This document shows positions 23,672-31,050 of a DNA stretch of 33,139 nt, in pieces. The position numbers were made by a program, and so were the translations under genes. Below the pieces are notes generated by a model. The model searched no databases. It had not been told where the DNA came from and saw only the letters and a program-made list of their open reading frames with translations. Each line of letters begins with the position of its first letter. Within the stretch, counting starts at the first letter, position 1. This stretch comes from Methanobacteriota archaeon (GTDB lineage: Archaea; Thermoplasmatota; DTKX01; VGTL01), in contig VGTL01000029.1 in NCBI GenBank assembly GCA_016874675.1, positions 1-33,139 on the forward strand, written 5' to 3'.

Positions 23672-26242
23672 TCAACCCTTCCTGCGGCGCATCAGCGCCA
23701 GGCCGGCCCCGGCCGCCGCCACAGCCACCAGCACCACCGCCGCGATGATCGGGGCGGTCAGGTCGGCCGCGGCCGCCGGGGCGGCCGGCCTTGTGACCGA
23801 AAGCGTCCTCATCGGGGTCGCCGCCGGTCCCGTGTCGCCCGCCTGGGCCACCACCGCCAGGGTGTGCGCCCCCGGGGTGGCCTTCCAGTTGAAAGAGACG
23901 GTCTGCGAGGAGCCCGCCGGGAGGCGGTCCAGGACCAGCCTGTCCGAGGCGTTGCCGTCGATGATGAGGGTGACGTTCACGGAGAGCGCGTCGCCCTGGC
24001 CGTCATTGGTGACGGTCACCGACAGCACGATCTCCGACCCGGCCAGAAGCTCGCCCTGGACCGAGAGCTCGCCCACCGACAGCCGGGGGGGAAGGACCAC
24101 CGGCTCCCCCAGCCGAAGCTCCATCGAGAGCCGGTTGTTGGTCTCGTCGAGCTCGGCGATCTCGTTTCTGTAGTCGACGCTGGCGTTGAGTATGTACATG
24201 CCCGGCTGGAAGCTCGCCGTCCCCCTCGAGACGTTCACCGTGACCGACCGCCCCACGGCAATGGAGGGCACCGGCGCCGGCGATTCCATGAACTTGAGCA
24301 GGGCCACTCCGTTGTCGAGGTAGATCATCACCGAGCTAGGCCCGCAGTCGAGGTTGCCGGCGTTCTCGAGGAGTATCCGCAGGGTCAGGGTGTCCCCCAC
24401 TCGCGGATCGGCAGGGTCCGCGACGATGCGGCTGACCCGGAGATCGGGGGCAGGCGGGGGCGGCAGGAGCGAGAGGACGTCCGAAAGCCGGTTGTCCTCC
24501 GGGGCGACGTCGTCGGGAATCCCCAGCAGCGTGAGGTTGAATGTGTAGTTACCGGATGGCAGCCCTGTCGTGGCCCAGGCGAGGGTGACCGGGGCGGACC
24601 GGCCGCGGTCCAGGGCGCCGATGGCCCGGTGGTCGACGGGCAGGCCGTTGACGTCGAGCGAGAGGTTGGTCGCCGGCGAGGGAATGGAGCCCAGGTTCCG
24701 GACCGACACCGAGAACACGACACCGTCGCCAGCCCGGGGGGGCCGGGGCGATATGGTCAGGTTCTCAAGACCAAGATCCATCTCACCCCTGATCTCGATG
24801 TCCAACCGGAAGTTGTTGTTCGTCTCGTTGAGCTCGGGGACGACATGCCCGCTGTCGATTTGGAGCCGGAGCTCGTGGGGGCCGGCATGGAGCCCGCCCG
24901 TGTCCCAGAGGAACCGCTGGTCGCTTCCGGCCCCCGGCTCCAGCGCCGGAACGGGCCGCAGCATGGCCGGCGAGGCGGAGAAGTCGACGAAGACGGCCAT
25001 CTCGCAGGCGCGGGAGGCCAGCCCCCCGTCGTTAAAGACCTGAAGCGACACCTGGACCGACTGGTCGACGAGAGGGGACGGGGGCTCCCAGCTGACGTTG
25101 CGCAGGACCAGGTCGGCCATTCGCACCGGGCGCAGCGCGAAGGTCCGCTCGGTGTCGATGTTCCCGGCCGACAACCGGAAGGTGTGGTCCCCGACGGGGA
25201 GCATGCCGGTGTCGTTCTCGGCGCCGAACGAACGGTTCTCGCCGGGGTCCAGCCGGGGGACCCTCTCCCGGAAGAACTCGTAGCCGTCGAGGAACGCCAG
25301 GACGGTGAAGTCCTCGGCCGGGCGGGGGCCGCCGTTGCGCAGGCTCCAGGTCGCGTTGAGTGTGTCGCCGACATGGATGCCCGCCGGCGACAGGACCAGC
25401 GAGACGAGCCCGAGCTCGAAATCCGGGGCCGACACCACGACCTCGCGGGTGCCGTTGTTGTTGTCCCAGGATTGCTCCCGGATGCTCGTGAACAGGAACT
25501 CGGGGTTGACGTGGACCAGGAGGGCGTGGGTGCCCACGGAGAGGCCGGAGGTGTCCCATTCGAAGGACACGTTCTTGATCTCGGAGAGGTTGGTCGTGGT
25601 GACGTCGACGTACCCGATGGTGCTGTCCACGCTGTCGTTGTAGATGTACACGCGGAAGAACCTGGCCTGCGCCTCGCCGATGTTGGTGAAGCTCACGTTG
25701 ACGGTCACCAGGTCGCCCTTGACGGGCGCCGGGGGGTCGACCGAGAATCCCACGAGGGCCAGGTCCGGGAGCCTGGGCGGCCCGAGCACCTGGTCGAACA
25801 GGAACTCGTTGTTGGTCTCGTCGGACTCGATCACGCGGGAGTTGTGGTCGACCCTGACCAGGATTTTGTACACCACCCCCTCGTGATATTCGAATGTCTC
25901 AGTGGTGGCGGTGGCCCAGCTGACCGACACGTTGGTGGTGTTGCTGGCCGAAAGCGAGGTGACCGTGGAGGTCCCTATCAGTCTCGAGGTGTTGTTGAGG
26001 TAGAACGCCACCCCGAACGATCCGGCGTCGGCGTCCCCCTGGTTGATGACCGTGACATTGATCCTGATCGTGTCCCATAGCCTGGCCGGGTCCGGGTTGG
26101 TGGCGAAGCTTTCGGCCACGACGGTCAGGTCGGGGGCGGCGCGCCCGGAGGCGCCGCTTTCCGGTCCGGCGGCCAGGGCGGGCGGAATGCAAAGCGAGGC
26201 CAGGATGACCAGCGCGCAGACCGTTCGGTTCCGGGCTCCCAT
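23672..26242 (-). CDS. Membrane-anchored surface protein with about seven CARDB repeats
   Basis: An 856-residue exported protein with a signal peptide (1-25). About seven Ig-like CARDB modules follow (about 37-155, 159-275, 276-372, 376-480, 485-590, 596-706 and 712-800). Several end in the family mark 'E(S/L)DETNN' (three clear copies, others degenerate). Near the C-terminus are a helix 'PIIAAVVLVAVAAAGAGLAL' and a basic RRRKG tail, so the protein is anchored with the modules outside. Many NxS/T sequons suggest glycosylation. The start ATG 26242 lies about 29 nt from a TATA box, consistent with a leaderless mRNA. The Rab-like GTPase gene follows by 13 nt. The role is likely structural or adhesive. 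Confidence 0.9.
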   Translation of the reverse strand: MGARNRTVCALVILASLCIPPALAAGPESGASGRAAPDLTVVAESFATNPDPARLWDTIRINVTVINQGDADAGSFGVAFYLNNTSRLIGTSTVTSLSASNTTNVSVSWATATTETFEYHEGVVYKILVRVDHNSRVIESDETNNEFLFDQVLGPPRLPDLALVGFSVDPPAPVKGDLVTVNVSFTNIGEAQARFFRVYIYNDSVDSTIGYVDVTTTNLSEIKNVSFEWDTSGLSVGTHALLVHVNPEFLFTSIREQSWDNNNGTREVVVSAPDFELGLVSLVLSPAGIHVGDTLNATWSLRNGGPRPAEDFTVLAFLDGYEFFRERVPRLDPGENRSFGAENDTGMLPVGDHTFRLSAGNIDTERTFALRPVRMADLVLRNVSWEPPSPLVDQSVQVSLQVFNDGGLASRACEMAVFVDFSASPAMLRPVPALEPGAGSDQRFLWDTGGLHAGPHELRLQIDSGHVVPELNETNNNFRLDIEIRGEMDLGLENLTISPRPPRAGDGVVFSVSVRNLGSIPSPATNLSLDVNGLPVDHRAIGALDRGRSAPVTLAWATTGLPSGNYTFNLTLLGIPDDVAPEDNRLSDVLSLLPPPPAPDLRVSRIVADPADPRVGDTLTLRILLENAGNLDCGPSSVMIYLDNGVALLKFMESPAPVPSIAVGRSVTVNVSRGTASFQPGMYILNASVDYRNEIAELDETNNRLSMELRLGEPVVLPPRLSVGELSVQGELLAGSEIVLSVTVTNDGQGDALSVNVTLIIDGNASDRLVLDRLPAGSSQTVSFNWKATPGAHTLAVVAQAGDTGPAATPMRTLSVTRPAAPAAAADLTAPIIAAVVLVAVAAAGAGLALMRRRKG

Positions 26243-26257
26243 GGGTCCAGGCTCCCA

Positions 26258-26276
26258 ATATCATATGTTGTATAAC
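26258..26276 (-). promoter_or_regulatory. TATA box of the CARDB protein gene
   Basis: The minus strand reads GTTATACAACATATGATAT. TTATACAA is centred about 29 nt from ATG 26242 and is the best TATA candidate, and a second AT-rich block lies closer. The predicted transcript is leaderless or nearly so. Confidence 0.6.
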
Positions 26277-26330
26277 CTGGGGGTTTCTAAACCTTGTGGC
26301 GCAGGGAAAAAAGGGTGGGTGTGAAGAAAG

Positions 26331-26400
26331 GGGCAGCGGGCAGCGGGGAGCGGTGACTTAACGGCGCCCGTCGCCCCCTGCTCCCCGCTGCCCGCTGCCC
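26331..26400. repeat. Perfect inverted repeat element R6 (GGGCAGC units)
   Basis: Perfect 21-nt arms at 26331-26351 and 26380-26400, each made of GGGCAGC-type heptamers, are separated by a 28-nt loop. A further GCTGCCC/GCTCCCC tract continues to about 26407. It lies about 30 nt downstream of the stop of the minus-strand zinc-ribbon gene and before the CARDB promoter. A plus-strand GGGAAAAAAGGG just beyond (26304-26315) reads as a CCCTTTTTTCCC run on the minus strand, so the pair could act as a terminator in that direction. Confidence 0.85.
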
Positions 26401-26438
26401 GCTCCCCTCTGCATCGCCGGTCCTCGCCAGGACAGGGC

Positions 26439-26693
26439 TCAGTTCTCCGCATCCGCCGCGAGCCAGTTGCTGCAGGGGCGGCATAAGCGGGGCGCTCCCG
26501 GCGCCCTCTCGCGGACGTTCATCCGCCGCCGGCAGTTGGAGCACACGAATGTGCGCGGGTACAGGTCGCCGCCCTGCCCGCCCGGTACGGGCGGGGCCCA
26601 GTCCATGTGCCCCCGGATGCCCCGTTCGGATGTCACGTCCTCAACGCCTGCTTCCCTCACTCCCTCGACAACCGTTTCCGCGTTGACCGTCAT
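26439..26693 (-). CDS. Small zinc-ribbon protein
   Basis: An 84-residue protein whose C-terminal part has two CxxC knuckles, C51-x2-C54 and C71-x2-C74, with aromatic and basic residues around them ('FVCSNCRRRMNV', 'RLCRPCSNW'). It is a zinc ribbon that probably binds nucleic acid or a protein. The N-terminal 48 residues are acidic and Pro/Gly-rich with no recognised fold. The ATG at 26693 has a good GAGGTG ribosome site 6 nt upstream and a TATA box about 39 nt upstream, so it has its own promoter. The exact family is not recognised. Confidence 0.75.
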   Translation of the reverse strand: MTVNAETVVEGVREAGVEDVTSERGIRGHMDWAPPVPGGQGGDLYPRTFVCSNCRRRMNVRERAPGAPRLCRPCSNWLAADAEN

Positions 26694-26727
26694 GCTTCAC
26701 ACCTCTGTGAATGATTAGGGCCGTTGT

Positions 26728-26737
26728 GGATATAAGG
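26728..26737 (-). promoter_or_regulatory. TATA box of the zinc-ribbon gene
   Basis: The minus-strand CCTTATATCC lies about 39 nt upstream of ATG 26693, which gives a leader of roughly 12-15 nt that contains the GAGGTG ribosome site. In the remaining spacer to 26842 I see only an AT-richer stretch (26741-26790) with no gene. Confidence 0.55.
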
Positions 26738-26842
26738 TCGGTAGATTGGAAGATTCGATACAATCGTTCGAAAGGGATTTAATAGCAGAAGCCCGGGGCG
26801 CGCCGGACCGGCCATTGCCTTCCGTCGGGGAGCGACCCGGCT

Positions 26843-28600
26843 TCAGGCGCTGCGCGGCACCTTTCGGCGCCAGAACCTCCACCAGACGAAGAGGCCGGCC
26901 GCGACGGCCAGCCCCAGACCGAGCGGCAGCAGCAGCCCGCCGTACGACGGCCCCGGCCCGGCGCGCAATCTGAGCGTCACCGTCTCCCAGCCGGTCATGT
27001 TGTCGCGGTTGGTGACCAGCAATGTGAGATCGTAGGTTCCGGGCTTCCCGTAGGTGTGGCTGGCGTCGGGGTCCATCCCGGAGTCGTTGCGGCCGTCGCC
27101 CCAGTCCCAGGAGTAGTCGACGATGCCCCGGCCGTTCTGGTCGAACGAGTTGCGGCCCGTGGCCGACACCCTCAGGCCGTCGACGGAGTGCTCGAGCCTC
27201 GCCACCGGCCCCACGCCCTCCCTCAGGAAGGGGCCGCCGTCCTGCCGGGCCACCATCACCTTGGACTGGTACTTCCCGGGGCCGTCGTTCCCGTCCAGCC
27301 CGAAGGTGATGATGAGCCGCCCCAGCTCGTCGACGTCGCAGCTCAGGTAGTCGCCCAGGTCCCGGTCGGCGGTCCCGCTGGCGCCCGACGTCCGGATGGT
27401 GCCCCCGTGGACCGCCGGCATCACCGTTGAGTGGTAGAACGTCGCGTTGGGCGCGAAGACGTCCGTGCACACCGCCGCCTTGACATCCCAGGTGGCGTTC
27501 TCGAGCTCGTCGGACATGCCGGTCAGGTTCGTCTCGTACCAGGCGAGGCCGGCGCGGCCGTCGCCCCCGGCCGCCACCCAGGGCAGCACGCGCGTCCCGT
27601 CGCCCGAGGTCGCCGTAAGGAAGCGCCAGCTTAGGGCCTTATCGGGGCTCACCGCCAAAGTCACGTTGCGCTGGTCCGTCCAGGCCAGGTAGAGGTTCCC
27701 GGCCTCGTCGACGTCCCCCACGACGAATATGCTCTGGAAGTCGTCCGGCGAGCCGTCCATCACAGGTTTGCGAGTGAAGCTGCGGGCGCCGTCGGTGGAG
27801 ACCCAGACCTCGAGCCCGCTCGTGGCGGTGTTGGGGAGGTACACCGTCCCGTCGTGCGGGTCCACCGTCATGACGTCGCGGGCGTGGGTGTCCGCCGTGA
27901 TGGCCCTCCCGCGGTTTGCGGGCTTCCAGCCCAGCCCCAGGCTCGTGAACTCCGAGGTCATTATCCAAAGGCCGGTGGGAATCTGGTTGTAGCTCATGTA
28001 GAGCGTCTCGGCCTGCTGGATTCCCGAGCCGCCCACGGTCGGCCCCATCGAGAGCCACTGGCGGTCGTCTATGGGCGTCACCGAGGCCAGCGGGTTGCGC
28101 ACCCAGGTGAAGCCGCCGTCGCGGGAGGCCTGGATCGTGGCAGTTATCAGCAGCAGGTCGGTGTAATATATGACCCCGTCGCGCGTGACCGCGGTGTAGG
28201 AGTCCCCCGAGCCTCCCCAGCTGCCGGTCACGATGCCCTTGGACCGGAAGGCCCAATTCTCGCCGTAGTCCTTGGAGACATATAGCCAGCCGCTCTCCTG
28301 GCTGCCCAGGCCCGTGGGCGAGTCGACGTAGTACCACTGCCGGCCGTCCACGCCGGGCGCGGCCAGTATGTGCGGCTCGAAGCCGCCGCCCACGGAGTCG
28401 GGGACCTCGATGACCTTGAAGCGCATCGAGGAGGTGGCGTTGATCAGCTGGGCGGGCTCGACCTCGGCGGCCTCCGCCGCCCAGGGGCCGGCGGGGCACG
28501 GGACCGGCAGGACGAGGGCCAGCATGGAAAGTGCCAGCAGCCGGGCGGCATGCCGCCTCCTGTTCGTCGTTACCCTTCCCGCTCTCCCGACGCCGGCCAT
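26843..28600 (-). CDS. Surface Asp-box propeller protein with PKD domain and membrane anchor
   Basis: About 585 residues. A signal segment (about 18-44) is followed by a sialidase-like beta-propeller. Its Asp-box-like repeats include 'SKDYGENWAF', 'SRDGGFTWVR', the degenerate 'STDGARSFTR' and 'SPDKALSWRF'. A PKD domain follows (about 480-565, with 'DYSWDWGDGRNDSG' and 'HTYGKPGTYDLTLLVTN'). The C-terminus has a membrane helix and a basic tail. No sialidase catalytic triad is evident, so it may be a binding or structural propeller. The ATG at 28600 is chosen because the TATA island lies at 28667-28682; an upstream in-frame TTG at 28669 would fall inside that box. It is divergent from a second propeller gene. 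Confidence 0.83.
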   Translation of the reverse strand: MAGVGRAGRVTTNRRRHAARLLALSMLALVLPVPCPAGPWAAEAAEVEPAQLINATSSMRFKVIEVPDSVGGGFEPHILAAPGVDGRQWYYVDSPTGLGSQESGWLYVSKDYGENWAFRSKGIVTGSWGGSGDSYTAVTRDGVIYYTDLLLITATIQASRDGGFTWVRNPLASVTPIDDRQWLSMGPTVGGSGIQQAETLYMSYNQIPTGLWIMTSEFTSLGLGWKPANRGRAITADTHARDVMTVDPHDGTVYLPNTATSGLEVWVSTDGARSFTRKPVMDGSPDDFQSIFVVGDVDEAGNLYLAWTDQRNVTLAVSPDKALSWRFLTATSGDGTRVLPWVAAGGDGRAGLAWYETNLTGMSDELENATWDVKAAVCTDVFAPNATFYHSTVMPAVHGGTIRTSGASGTADRDLGDYLSCDVDELGRLIITFGLDGNDGPGKYQSKVMVARQDGGPFLREGVGPVARLEHSVDGLRVSATGRNSFDQNGRGIVDYSWDWGDGRNDSGMDPDASHTYGKPGTYDLTLLVTNRDNMTGWETVTLRLRAGPGPSYGGLLLPLGLGLAVAAGLFVWWRFWRRKVPRSA

Positions 28601-28666
28601 GGGTCCACACTCCCCGCCGCTCGCGAACCGGGCGCTCCCCTCTTCCCGGAGGTACAGAACCAACGA

Positions 28667-28682
28667 CAATATATTCTTATTG
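28667..28682. promoter_or_regulatory. Shared palindromic TATA between divergent propeller genes
   Basis: The self-complementary core AATATATT (28668-28675) lies in the only strongly AT-rich patch between the divergent starts. On the minus strand it predicts transcription from about 28645. On the plus strand it predicts a start near 28700. An extra plus-strand GGTTTAAG at 28704-28711 may also serve the plus gene. Confidence 0.5.
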
Positions 28683-28724
28683 GGGAGCGGGCGACCTAGG
28701 ATAGGTTTAAGTTCGCACCGGCCA

Positions 28725-30266
28725 ATGGAGAAAACGGTCCGTATGAGAAAGGCAGCGATGGCGGTCCTGCTTGTGGCGATAACCGTGCTGGCCGGCCTGA
28801 GCGCGATGTTCTACAGACCGGCCGCCCCGCCGGCGAGGCCCCCCGGGCGCCCCGGCATCCCGATATGGCCCTACATCGACAACGTCACCAACCAGGACAA
28901 CTTCCCCCTCTCCACCGGCCCCAGGCCCTCGGCCGAGACCCACGCCATGGTGAACCCCCGGGACCCCAAAAACATCGTCGCCTCGTCCAACGACATGAAC
29001 AATCCTTCGCAGGACACCTGGCTCCACTACTACACGACGAAGGACGGCGGGAAGACCTGGTCGGACAAGATAGTGCCCGGCTACCGGGGCGGCCCGCCCT
29101 CGGTGCTCACCGGGTTCGGCACCTCCTGCGACCCGGCAATCGGGTTCGATCTGAACAACAACGTCTACCTGGCGGGCGTCGGGTACAACCGCCACACCTA
29201 CGTTCACACCGGGAGGGCCAACTGCATCTTCGTGGCCCGCTCCTCGGACGGCGGCGACAACTTCGACCAGGTCTCCATAGTCCACCAGTCGATGTTCAAC
29301 CAGATGCAGTTCAACGACAAGGAGTGGCTGGCGGTCGACCTCCAGAACGGCAACGTCTACGTGACCTGGACCATATTCTCGGCGGGCAACCTGATAGCCA
29401 CCATCGTCTGCAGCCGCTCCACGGACCAGGGCCGGACCTGGACCCGCCCCAACAAGATCGCCGACCTCACCGCGGACCTGGGAGCGCAGGGCTCGTTCGT
29501 CGCCGTGGACAGAAACAGCACGGTGCATGTCGTGTGGCGCGATTTCAACACCGACGCGGTGCACTACTCGCGCTCGACCGATTTCGGGGACAGCTGGTCG
29601 GCCGTCCGACCGGTCATCTCGATGGTGCCCCAGCCCTACAACCTGCCCAACGGCACCTACCGCACGCCGACGATGCCCGTGATGGCCATCGACAGCACCG
29701 GCGGCCCCCACGACGGGAGCATCTACGTCGCCTGGAACGACTATTCGACCGGGGATTCGGACATCCTGCTCGCCGTGAGCCGGGACCTGGGCGAGACCTG
29801 GAACGAGACCTACGTGCGCGTCAACAACGACACCGCAGGCAACGGGGCCGACCAGTTCTTCCCGGCCATGGTGCTTTCGGACCAGGGCTGGGTGCACCTG
29901 ATGTTCTACGACCGGCGCTACGACCCCAACCACACCCTCATAGGCGTCACCTACGCCGTCTCGGTCGACGGCGGACAGAACTTCAGCATCAACCTGCGGG
30001 TGGGGAACACCCTCTTCGACGGCAACCTGGGTGGTCGAGCCTATTGGACCGAGATGCTCCCGGGCGGCGATGTCGGCTTCGTCGGGGACTACCTGGGCAT
30101 AGCGGCCAACAACAACACGGCCTTCCTGACCTGGTGCGACTGCCGCAACGCCGGCCCCGAGGACGGGAACTCGGACATCTACGCCTCGATGGTGGTGTTC
30201 GCCGACCAGAAGGGCAGCGTCAACGACACCTACAATCACCTGGAAAAGTACGGGCCCGGGAGGTGA
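28725..30266 (+). CDS. Secreted six-Asp-box beta-propeller (sialidase-like fold)
   Basis: A 513-residue protein with an N-terminal signal or anchor (about 8-29) and a BNR/sialidase-like propeller. Six Asp boxes are visible in order: TKDGGKTW, SSDGGDNF, STDQGRTW, STDFGDSW, SRDLGETW and SVDGGQNF. This fits a complete six-bladed propeller. There is no C-terminal membrane helix, unlike the divergent partner, so it is released or held by its N-terminus. Short conserved words such as 'DDRQW'/'NDKEWLAVD' and 'VYVAWNDYSTGDSD' resemble other exo-alpha-sialidase-like proteins, but the Arg triad of true sialidases is not evident. The start could be ATG 28725 or ATG 28743; the TATA position allows either. 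The TfoX-N gene follows directly. Confidence 0.85.
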   Translation: MEKTVRMRKAAMAVLLVAITVLAGLSAMFYRPAAPPARPPGRPGIPIWPYIDNVTNQDNFPLSTGPRPSAETHAMVNPRDPKNIVASSNDMNNPSQDTWLHYYTTKDGGKTWSDKIVPGYRGGPPSVLTGFGTSCDPAIGFDLNNNVYLAGVGYNRHTYVHTGRANCIFVARSSDGGDNFDQVSIVHQSMFNQMQFNDKEWLAVDLQNGNVYVTWTIFSAGNLIATIVCSRSTDQGRTWTRPNKIADLTADLGAQGSFVAVDRNSTVHVVWRDFNTDAVHYSRSTDFGDSWSAVRPVISMVPQPYNLPNGTYRTPTMPVMAIDSTGGPHDGSIYVAWNDYSTGDSDILLAVSRDLGETWNETYVRVNNDTAGNGADQFFPAMVLSDQGWVHLMFYDRRYDPNHTLIGVTYAVSVDGGQNFSINLRVGNTLFDGNLGGRAYWTEMLPGGDVGFVGDYLGIAANNNTAFLTWCDCRNAGPEDGNSDIYASMVVFADQKGSVNDTYNHLEKYGPGR

Positions 30267-30270
30267 GCCG

Positions 30271-30621
30271 TTGAAGTGGAGCAAACCCCCCGGGGAACTG
30301 GTGCGCTCTTTCGAGGAGAAGGTCGCCGGCATCGACTGCGAGAGGCGCAAGCTGTTCGGCTACCCCTGCGCGTTCATCAACGGCAACATGTTCTTCGGCA
30401 CCTTCACGGACGGCCTCTTCCTCCGGCTGGGAGAGAAGGGCGCCGGCGATGCGCGGGCCAGGCACGGGGACATCCGGCCTTTCGAGCCCCGGGCCGGCCG
30501 GCCGATGCGCGAGTACGTCGTCCTGCCCGAAAGGGTCCGCCTGGACGACTCGCTCCTCGACCCCCTGCTGGAGGCGGCGCTGAGGTACGTCAGGACGCTT
30601 CCGCCAAAAAACAGGAAATAG
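30271..30621 (+). CDS. TfoX N-terminal domain protein
   Basis: A 116-residue soluble protein that is nearly all TfoX_N domain (PF04993): 'RKLFGYPCAFINGNMFFGTFTDGLFLRLGE' and 'REYVVLPERVRLDDSLLDPLLEAALRYVRTLP'. The domain is named after the competence regulator TfoX/Sxy, but stand-alone copies are widespread and of unknown role. The start is TTG at 30271. The ribosome site GGAGGTGA (30259-30266) contains the TGA stop of the propeller gene, so translation is coupled to it. No competence genes are nearby. Confidence 0.85.
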   Translation: MKWSKPPGELVRSFEEKVAGIDCERRKLFGYPCAFINGNMFFGTFTDGLFLRLGEKGAGDARARHGDIRPFEPRAGRPMREYVVLPERVRLDDSLLDPLLEAALRYVRTLPPKNRK

Positions 30622-30685
30622 CCGCCTCCGGGGGATGCCAGGCAGCGTTCTTCGGCTTCGCCAGTTGTTCAACTCTGAACGAGTT

Positions 30686-30733
30686 CATATAAAAAGCCAT
30701 AAATAGTGTGTCTATTATATGCCATACGGTGAC
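30686..30733 (+). promoter_or_regulatory. AT-rich promoter and ribosome site of the RHH/Met-rich operon
   Basis: Three AT-rich blocks precede ATG 30739: CATATAAAAAG (about 30686-30696, the best TATA), CATAAATAG (about 30699-30707) and TTATAT (30715-30720). GGTGA at 30729-30733, 5 nt before the ATG, is the likely ribosome site. The stacked AT blocks could also hold operator sites for the ribbon-helix-helix product. Confidence 0.5.
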
Positions 30734-30738
30734 ACAAG

Positions 30739-31050
30739 ATGACACCAGATGACAGGGCCAATCAGCAGTCCGACACCGGTCCCGAGACGGGCGTCGAGTA
30801 CCGGGCGACCATACGCTTCCCGAAGAAGGACTACGAGTTCATGCAGATGCTCATCGAGAAGGGGGAATACACCAACGTCACCGAGATAGTCAGGGACGCG
30901 GTCAAGAGGTTCCGTCTGGAGTGGAGCGACGTCGAGGCGATGCAGCGGTTCATGCCGATGATGCCGGTGAGGGGCCGGATGATGCCCATGATGCAGGAGA
31001 TGTGCCGGCAGATGTCCGGTGACCGCCGGGAGAGGAAGGGAGGAGATTGA
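30739..31050 (+). CDS. Ribbon-helix-helix regulator with Met-rich tail
   Basis: A 103-residue protein. Residues 21-60 ('YRATIRFPKKDYEFMQMLIEKG...NVTEIVRDAVKRFR') match a CopG/Arc-type ribbon-helix-helix DNA-binding domain: one strand followed by two helices. Residues 68-92 are rich in Met (ten Met) with one Cys89, in words such as MPMMP and MMPMMQEMC. The tail resembles the repeats in the protein encoded directly downstream. The gene stops 0 nt before the next start. Autoregulation of the pair is likely. The Met/Cys tail suggests, as inference, that it may respond to a soft metal such as Cu(I) or Ag(I), or that it binds its partner. Confidence 0.85.
   Translation: MTPDDRANQQSDTGPETGVEYRATIRFPKKDYEFMQMLIEKGEYTNVTEIVRDAVKRFRLEWSDVEAMQRFMPMMPVRGRMMPMMQEMCRQMSGDRRERKGGD

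Noticed and set aside
23564-26080. Long plus-strand open frame antisense to the CARDB gene
   Set aside because: Same reason: a composition-driven shadow; the minus strand encodes a signal peptide, CARDB repeats and an anchor.
28601-28669. Upstream extension of the minus-strand propeller to TTG 28669
   Set aside because: That codon is inside the TATA island, so it cannot be in the mRNA; the extension also lacks signal-peptide features.
28707-30350. Long minus-strand open frame antisense to the plus-strand propeller gene
   Set aside because: The plus strand has six Asp boxes and a signal peptide; the antisense product has no recognisable motif.
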